Assembly (NCBI RefSeq): GCF_004103755.1
Contig: NZ_CP035283.1
Coordinates: 2,604,001-2,668,000, forward strand
Direction of reading: 5' to 3'
DNA: 64,000 nucleotides
Source of the DNA: Caproiciproducens sp. NJN-50
GTDB lineage: Bacteria > Bacillota > Clostridia > Oscillospirales > Acutalibacteraceae
Of this stretch, positions 59,283 to 64,000 are shown one piece after another. The position numbers and the translations under genes are program-made. Each line of letters starts with the position of its first letter. Position 1 is the first letter of the stretch. The notes beneath the pieces were generated by a model, which was not told where the DNA came from, made no database searches, and saw only the letters and a list, made by a program, of their open reading frames with translations.

Positions 59283-61379
59283 ATGCTGACACACATTATT
59301 AAAAGGAACCGTTCCAGAGTGCCTTTTAAAGAGGAAAAAATCGTCTGGGCGATTTTCAAAGCCGCGACCGCGGTCGGCGGCGACGATTTTGCGACCTCGG
59401 AGCGCCTTGCGAGCGAGGTTGTAAAACTGGCGGAGCAGAAATATCCGGACGGCGTTGCCGAGGTCGAGGGAATCCAGGATATTGTTGAAAAGGTTCTGAT
59501 TGAAGAGGGCCACGCCAAAACGGCGAAGGCCTTTATCCTATATCGGGAAAAGAGGCGTTCCGCGCGCGAATCCAACGCGCTGATCGGCGCGACGATCAAC
59601 ATGTTCAGCGAATATCTGGACGACAGGGACTGGAAAATCAACGAAAACGCCAACACGCAGAAATCCATCAACGGGCTGAACAATTATGTCCGCGAAGCGT
59701 TTACAAAGAATTACTGGCTGCACGAAATCTATCCTCAGGAGATACGCGACGCGCATCTTTCCGGCGATCTCCACATCCACGATCTTGGTTTCTTCGGGCC
59801 CTACTGCGCGGGCTGGGACCTGCGGCAAATCCTGCAGGGCGGGTTCGGCGGCGTGCCGGGCAAGGTGGAATCGCGGCCTCCGAAGCATCTTCGCACGTTT
59901 TTAGGACAGATCGTCAATTCCACCTTCACGACTCAGGGGGAAACCGCAGGCGCGCAAGCCTGGTCTTCGTTCGATACATACTGCGCGCCGTTCGTCCGTT
60001 ACGATCATCTCGATTATAAATCGGTCAAGCAGGCCCTTCAGGAGTTTATCTTCAATCTGAATGTTCCGACCCGCGTCGGCTTTCAGTGCCCGTTTTCGAA
60101 TTTAACGTTCGACATCGCCGTGCCCCGCACGCTGCGCGACCAGAACGTAATGGCCGGCGGAGCGGTCATGCCGGAGAAATACGGCGATTTTCAGAAGGAG
60201 ATGGACATTGTCAATCTCGCGTTCTGCGACGTGATGATGGAGGGCGACAGCAAGGGCCGCGTGTTCACCTTCCCGATTCCGACCATCAACGTGACAAAGG
60301 ACTTTCAGTGGGACAGCCCGGTCGTCAACCGCTTCATGGAGATCACCTGCAAATACGGAATCCCTTACTTTTCCAACTACATCAACTCCGACCTCTCGCC
60401 GGAGGACGCGCTCTCCATGTGCTGCCGCCTGCGCATCGACAAAAGCGAACTGCGCAAACGCGGCGGCGGCCTGTTCGGTTCCAACCCGCTGACCGGTTCC
60501 ATCGGCGTCGTCACCGTTAACCTGCCGCGCATCGCCTACGTTTCCAAAAGCGAGTCCGAATTCCGCATGCGCCTTTGGCGGGAAATGAACATCGCAAAGG
60601 AAAGTCTTGAAATCAAGCGGAAAGTCATTGAGGAGCAGACCGAGCGCGGGCTGTATCCCTATTCGCGCAATTACCTGAAAGACGTCAAGAACAAGACCGG
60701 AGCGTACTGGTACAACCATTTCAACACCATCGGGCTGATCGGCATGAACGAAGCCTGCATGAATCTCTTTGGGCCCGGCTGCGACCTGACGACCGAAAAG
60801 GGTCAGGAGTTTGCAATCGGCACGCTCAATTATATGCGTGATTTCATCCGGGACATTCAGGAGGAAACCGGGCATTACTACAATCTGGAGGCAACGCCCG
60901 CCGAAGGGGCAAGCTACAGCCTGGCACGCCTGGACAAGGCGCGCTACCCGGATATCATCACCGCCGGTGAAAACGAGCCGTATTATACGAATTCGACCCA
61001 GCTGCCGGTCGGATATACGGACGACATTTTTGAAACGCTCGACCTTCAGGATGAACTTCAATCATTGTATACGGGAGGCACCGTGCTGCATTTTTACCTT
61101 GGGGAAGAGATTCACGACACGGAGGCCGCAAAACGCCTGATCCGCAAAATTTTTACCAAATACAAGCTGCCCTATATCTCGCTGACACCGACCTTCTCGA
61201 TCTGCAGCGACCACGGCTATCTTGCCGGCGAACATTTCACCTGCCCCTATTGCGGCAAACCCGCCGAGGTATGGAGCCGCGTCGTCGGCTATCTGCGGCC
61301 GGTTCAGAATTTCAACCGCGGCAAACAGGAAGAATACCGTGAGCGCAAGAAATACGTCATACGGGAGCAGGCGCTATGA
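59283..61379 (+). CDS. nrdD: Anaerobic ribonucleoside-triphosphate reductase
   Basis: 698 residues. Class III enzyme that reduces NTPs to dNTPs in anaerobes. N-terminal ATP-cone (residues 1-95), a long barrel domain with KRGGGLFGSNPLTGSIGVV, C-terminal zinc site CSDHGYLAGEHFTCPYCG and the glycyl radical loop RVVGYLRPVQNFN. The activase gene overlaps its stop by 4 bases, which implies coupled synthesis. Strict anaerobic metabolism is suggested. Confidence 0.96.
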   Translation: MLTHIIKRNRSRVPFKEEKIVWAIFKAATAVGGDDFATSERLASEVVKLAEQKYPDGVAEVEGIQDIVEKVLIEEGHAKTAKAFILYREKRRSARESNALIGATINMFSEYLDDRDWKINENANTQKSINGLNNYVREAFTKNYWLHEIYPQEIRDAHLSGDLHIHDLGFFGPYCAGWDLRQILQGGFGGVPGKVESRPPKHLRTFLGQIVNSTFTTQGETAGAQAWSSFDTYCAPFVRYDHLDYKSVKQALQEFIFNLNVPTRVGFQCPFSNLTFDIAVPRTLRDQNVMAGGAVMPEKYGDFQKEMDIVNLAFCDVMMEGDSKGRVFTFPIPTINVTKDFQWDSPVVNRFMEITCKYGIPYFSNYINSDLSPEDALSMCCRLRIDKSELRKRGGGLFGSNPLTGSIGVVTVNLPRIAYVSKSESEFRMRLWREMNIAKESLEIKRKVIEEQTERGLYPYSRNYLKDVKNKTGAYWYNHFNTIGLIGMNEACMNLFGPGCDLTTEKGQEFAIGTLNYMRDFIRDIQEETGHYYNLEATPAEGASYSLARLDKARYPDIITAGENEPYYTNSTQLPVGYTDDIFETLDLQDELQSLYTGGTVLHFYLGEEIHDTEAAKRLIRKIFTKYKLPYISLTPTFSICSDHGYLAGEHFTCPYCGKPAEVWSRVVGYLRPVQNFNRGKQEEYRERKKYVIREQAL

Positions 61380-62065
61380 TTTTCGCCGGGATCCAGAAAA
61401 GCTCGCTTGTCGACTATCCGGGGCTGGTTTCCTGCGTGCTGTTCGTGCCGGGCTGTAATTACGACTGCTTTTACTGCCACAACCGCTCGCTGTTCAGCGG
61501 CCCGCACGAGATTCTGGACCCCGGCGCGGTCTGGACGTTTTTGAACAAGCGCGCGGGCCTGCTCGACGCGGTGGTTCTGACCGGCGGCGAACCGACCTGT
61601 CAGGCCGACCTGGTTGAAACGCTGTTGGAATTCAAATCATTGGGCTATCAGGTCAAACTGGATACGAACGGCTCGAATCCGGAAAGAGTCGCGGATGTGC
61701 TCAAAAGCGGCGCGTGCAGCTACTTTGCGGTCGATTACAAGGCCCCGGCGGCGCGGTACAAAGAGATCTGCGGACCTGGCGCGAATGCGGAAGCCGTGCG
61801 GAAAACGGTCCGTCTGCTTGCGGAAAGCGGCATTTCCTTCGAGATCCGCACCACCGTGATCCCCCAGCTGACAGAAAGGGATCTGCTTCAGATGGCTTCC
61901 GAATTGCCTCCCGTTCCCCGCTGGTCGCTGAACCGTTACCGAAAACCGGAGCAGTACAAGCCCTGCGACAGGGCGAGGATCAGCGCGCCTCCGTGGCTCC
62001 AGGAACAAATTGAAGGCTTTGCGCGGAGCATGTCTTCCGTACAGCCCTATATGAACATAAAATAA
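61376..62065 (+). CDS. nrdG: Anaerobic ribonucleotide reductase activating protein (radical SAM)
   Basis: 229 residues. The radical-SAM CX3CX2C motif is GCNYDCFYCHNRSL, followed by LTGGEPTCQADLV, the SAM-binding GGE. It makes the glycyl radical on NrdD with flavodoxin or ferredoxin electrons. Longer than the 155-residue E. coli NrdG, like other clostridial members. Ends at a terminator. Confidence 0.94.
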   Translation: MIFAGIQKSSLVDYPGLVSCVLFVPGCNYDCFYCHNRSLFSGPHEILDPGAVWTFLNKRAGLLDAVVLTGGEPTCQADLVETLLEFKSLGYQVKLDTNGSNPERVADVLKSGACSYFAVDYKAPAARYKEICGPGANAEAVRKTVRLLAESGISFEIRTTVIPQLTERDLLQMASELPPVPRWSLNRYRKPEQYKPCDRARISAPPWLQEQIEGFARSMSSVQPYMNIK

Positions 62066-62105
62066 GCGGCCGCCCTTCCCTTTTTCAGGGAAAGCGGCCG
62101 CTTTT
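62064..62105. terminator. Terminator between nrdG and dcd
   Basis: AAGCGGCCGC at 62064-62073 and GCGGCCGCTTTT at 62094-62105 pair, with inner TTCCC/GGGAA. It serves converging genes. Confidence 0.8.
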
Positions 62106-62632
62106 CAATCCTTCGATTCAAATTCCCGGTACAGCAGGCTGGGCTGGATCCCGTCGTTGTTCTGATATTTGCCGCTTTGATACGGATCGTAGTCCCCTTC
62201 GATGGTGTGGTAATAGATCTGGCAGATTTCCACTCCCGGATAAATAACGATCGGCTGTGTGCAGAACATTTCGAGCGTCCAGTATCCGGCGAAACCAACA
62301 TCCCCGAATCCGGCGGTGATATGGATAAACAAGCCGAGCCGACCGACGGAAGAGCGTCCCTCCAGCATGGGAACCAGACCCTCGGTGCGGGTGTATTCCG
62401 CCGTTCTTCCCAAATACAGCCGTCCGGGCTCCAGCCGAAAACCGGAATCCGGAATCCGGATTTTTTTAACCGGATTCGGTTTCTTCATATCCAGCACGGT
62501 CTCCTCGTATACCAGAAGCTCATTGTGGAGCGACAGATTATAGCTGTTCGGGTTGATTTTTTTTCCGTCAAAAGGCTCAATTACAATATCTCCGCCCGCG
62601 CGGCGAAGAATCTCTCTTCCGGACAGAATCAT
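62105..62632 (-). CDS. dcd: dCTP deaminase
   Basis: 175 residues from ATG 62632 (MILSGREI), with AAAGGAAG upstream. Converts dCTP to dUTP for dTTP synthesis; some clostridial members also hydrolyse dUTP. Motifs INPNSYNLSL, GRSSVGRLGLFIHITAG with the catalytic Glu region and GFAGYWTLEM are present. A longer open frame to 62716 is not needed. Placement by nrdDG makes a small deoxynucleotide cluster. Confidence 0.93.
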   Translation of the reverse strand: MILSGREILRRAGGDIVIEPFDGKKINPNSYNLSLHNELLVYEETVLDMKKPNPVKKIRIPDSGFRLEPGRLYLGRTAEYTRTEGLVPMLEGRSSVGRLGLFIHITAGFGDVGFAGYWTLEMFCTQPIVIYPGVEICQIYYHTIEGDYDPYQSGKYQNNDGIQPSLLYREFESKD

Positions 62633-62772
62633 ATTCCGCTTCCTTTCCATTTGAAACCTGTCCCACGGCGAACCGGGGAAAGGATAAAAAATACGATAAA
62701 TGCGGGCGGACCGCATTTATCGTACAAACATACTTTAATCAAATCGCGGAAAACCCGCGTTTTGCGTCTTTG

Positions 62773-63051
62773 TCAGGCTTCTTCCTTCATTTTCGCAAAG
62801 CACTCGCTGCAGTAAACCGGACGGCCTTCCGTCGGCTGGAACGGAACCTTGCAGGGAGCACCGCACGCAGCGCAAACAGCATCGAACATTTCCCTCTGGG
62901 GTTTCTGGCTCATTCTGCGGGCCTTGCGGCACTCAGGGCACCTTTTCGGTTCATTGGTAAACCCTTTCGCAGCGTAAAATTCCTGCTCGCCAGCAGTCCA
63001 GACAAACTCCTTCCCGCATTCTTGACAGACTAACGTTTTGTCCTCAAACAT
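62773..63051 (-). CDS. Double zinc-ribbon protein
   Basis: 92 residues. CxxC pairs at Cys9/Cys12 and Cys38/Cys41 form one ribbon, and Cys60/Cys63 and Cys81/Cys84 a second; Cys67 is extra. FVWTAGEQEFYAAKGFTNEPKRCPECR is typical of a small zinc-ribbon family in Clostridia. Likely a nucleic-acid or protein-binding role; function unknown. A tRNA-like sequence lies 28 bases upstream on the same strand. Confidence 0.85.
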   Translation of the reverse strand: MFEDKTLVCQECGKEFVWTAGEQEFYAAKGFTNEPKRCPECRKARRMSQKPQREMFDAVCAACGAPCKVPFQPTEGRPVYCSECFAKMKEEA

Positions 63052-63079
63052 ATTTTTTACCTCACTTGTGATAATTTTT

Positions 63080-63147
63080 TGCCCTGGGACGGAGTTGAAC
63101 CGACAACCTTTGGAATTACCAATGCTCTTGCGTTAAGCTACTGGGGC
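63080..63147 (-). tRNA. tRNA-like sequence with a 5-base anticodon loop (atypical or degenerate)
   Basis: 68 nt on the minus strand. D arm GCTT-AACGCAA-GAGC and T arm GTCGG-TTCAACT-CCGTC are standard except for one T-T pair. The anticodon arm is only TTGG-TAATT-CCAA, four bases shorter than normal. Acceptor GCCCCAG pairs with CCAGGGC except at two inner positions. No CCA is encoded, unlike the five tRNAs at 21.4-21.9 kb. It may be a decayed tRNA or a tRNA-like RNA, so no amino acid is assigned. Confidence 0.5.
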
Positions 63148-63365
63148 ATATGACGAAGGGTGGTTTCTCACTCCTACGCAACATAGATTATACCAGAACG
63201 AGGGGAATGTCAAGCATTATTTTTAATTTACTGAAAAATATTTAAAATAATCTATAATTAGCGAAGAAATATCAATATTTTTTCATGGATTATGCCGATT
63301 TTAAACGAAACGGCTTTTTCTTGAAAAACACGCTGCAAAAGGGGTCTCCAAGCTGTGCGCGGCAG

Positions 63366-63400
63366 AAAAAAGGCCAGCGCAAAATCCGCCGGCCTTTTTT
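63366..63400. terminator. Bidirectional terminator beyond the PerR-like gene
   Basis: AAAAAAGGCC at 63366-63375 and GGCCTTTTTT at 63391-63400 are exact reverse complements. It lies 3 bases after the PerR-like stop on the minus strand. The gap 63148-63365 has no gene. Confidence 0.8.
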
Positions 63401-63402
63401 GT

Positions 63403-63810
63403 TCAGTCCGTCCGATGCATTTTGTCCAGACATTCCGGGCAGATCCCCCGAAGCAGAATATCGGCTGAATCAATCTGCAGGCGGTATTTTCTCTCCGCCT
63501 GAATCACCCGCGCGGGACTGACAGATTCATCCGGTATATCCATCACGCAACCGCATTTCGAACAGACAAAGTGAGTGTGCGGTTTGACGTTTCCATCGAA
63601 TCTTTCCTGCCCGTTCACCACGCCGACGCTGAGAATCGTTCCATCCTGCTTGAACTGCGCCAGGTTTCTGTAGACCGTTCCGAGGCTTAAATCGGGGTAC
63701 TCCGGCTTCAGCTTTTCATAGACCCAATCGGCCGTCGGATGCGAAGTAGTTGAGCGCACGGCGCTCAAAATCGCTTCCCGTTTCCTGCTGTAATTCCGTC
63801 TTTTTTCCAT
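63403..63810 (-). CDS. perR: PerR-like Fur-family regulator
   Basis: 135 residues from ATG 63810, with GAGGTGACC upstream. Winged helix (DLSLGTVYRNLAQF), regulatory site with Asp in ERFDGN, His residues in PHTHFVC and Asp in MDIPDE as in PerR, and CxxC pairs CSKC and CPEC for zinc. PerR senses peroxide by metal-catalysed His oxidation. A PerR-type box just upstream supports the assignment over Fur or Zur. Confidence 0.82.
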   Translation of the reverse strand: MEKRRNYSRKREAILSAVRSTTSHPTADWVYEKLKPEYPDLSLGTVYRNLAQFKQDGTILSVGVVNGQERFDGNVKPHTHFVCSKCGCVMDIPDESVSPARVIQAERKYRLQIDSADILLRGICPECLDKMHRTD

Positions 63811-63828
63811 AAGGTCACCTCGCGGCAA

Positions 63829-63843
63829 TCATAATAATAATAA
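63829..63843. promoter_or_regulatory. PerR box upstream of the PerR-like gene
   Basis: On the minus strand TTATTATTATTATGA matches the PerR consensus TTATAATNATTATAA at 12 of the 14 specified positions. It lies 19-33 bases ahead of the start codon, fitting autorepression. The AT-rich simple-repeat look lowers the weight of the match. Confidence 0.5.
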
Positions 63844-63981
63844 CTTTTCTCGATTATTTTAACATTGTTTCCGCCTTTTGTAAAGAGCATTCCTTCTTAG
63901 TTTGCCGTCATGTATCAAATTGGCAGAAAAGATGATATAATAAGTCCCGGCAAAAAGCATCAACATACAAAAGGAGATATC

Positions 63982-64000
63982 ATGAAAAAGGGCATTCTGA
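63982..64000 (+). CDS. Start of a gene cut by the window end
   Basis: AAAGGAGATATC precedes ATG at 63982; only MKKGIL can be read. The strong ribosome site supports a real gene. TATAAT at about 63935 could be its -10. Product cannot be named. Confidence 0.6.

Overview
The window looks like chromosomal DNA of an anaerobic, spore-forming member of the Bacillota, class Clostridia; an Oscillospirales-type genome is my inference. Reasons: spore genes (spmA, spmB, a SpoIIQ-like LytM protein, a YaaH/SleL-type LysM plus GH18 protein), class III anaerobic ribonucleotide reductase with its radical-SAM activase, the order ecfA1-ecfA2-ecfT-truA, AGGAGG ribosome sites, intrinsic terminators, and moderately GC-rich coding DNA with AT-rich patches. 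No CRISPR array, insertion sequence or intact prophage was seen.

Layout. 1-8.35 kb: a carbohydrate or sugar-acid uptake and catabolism island (TRAP permease cut by the window edge, two DapA-superfamily aldolases, PfkB sugar kinase, SIS isomerase, RbsD/FucU mutarotase, SDR and glycerol-dehydrogenase-like oxidoreductases) with a FadR-type GntR regulator and repeated operator-like sites. 8.6-13.9 kb: a CitA/CitB-type two-component system, malic enzyme and a 2-hydroxycarboxylate transporter, i.e. malate or citrate uptake and decarboxylation. 14.7-17.4 kb: a second GntR regulator, a perfect 26-bp palindrome and a stand-alone LeuC/LeuD-type hydro-lyase. 17.5-21.9 kb: an AT-rich L,D-transpeptidase, an AI-2E-type permease, a small conserved protein, a long palindrome with a tRNA-Lys scar, and five tRNA genes (Lys, Gln, His, Arg, Gly). 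22-40.3 kb: housekeeping genes (ClpE/ClpC-like ATPase, pgsA, cvpA, truA, ECF energizing module, glmM, cation/proton antiporter, ruvCAB, a two-domain PPK2 phosphotransferase, MTA/SAH nucleosidase, cyclase-family hydrolase, lexA). 40.6-44 kb: ferredoxin, a candidate small RNA, the SpoIIQ-like protein, a UspA-like protein and a spore-cortex hydrolase.

44.1-52.3 kb: a cell-surface sugar cluster carrying homologues of all five enzymes WbpA, WbpB, WbpE, WbpD and WbpI, expected to make UDP-2,3-diacetamido-2,3-dideoxy-D-mannuronate from UDP-GlcNAc, with a glycosyltransferase and a second, divergent sugar aminotransferase. 52.4-64 kb: an HD protein, an AbrB-type regulator with a zinc finger, spmAB joined to feoB, an acyltransferase-fold protein lacking the catalytic histidine, coaX, a Fur-family regulator, nrdDG, dCTP deaminase, a double zinc-ribbon protein, a 68-nt tRNA-like sequence with a five-base anticodon loop, a PerR-like regulator with its own box, and the first codons of a further gene.

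The strongest unusual signals are the tRNA-like gene at 63080-63147, the Wbp-type diacetamido-uronate pathway in a spore former, the sugar island with its repeated operators and a terminator that serves no visible gene, the orphan aconitase-type hydro-lyase under a perfect palindrome, the candidate small RNA at 40982-41091, and the palindrome plus tRNA-Lys scar near 21.2 kb. All functions are inferred from sequence reading alone; no database search was run.
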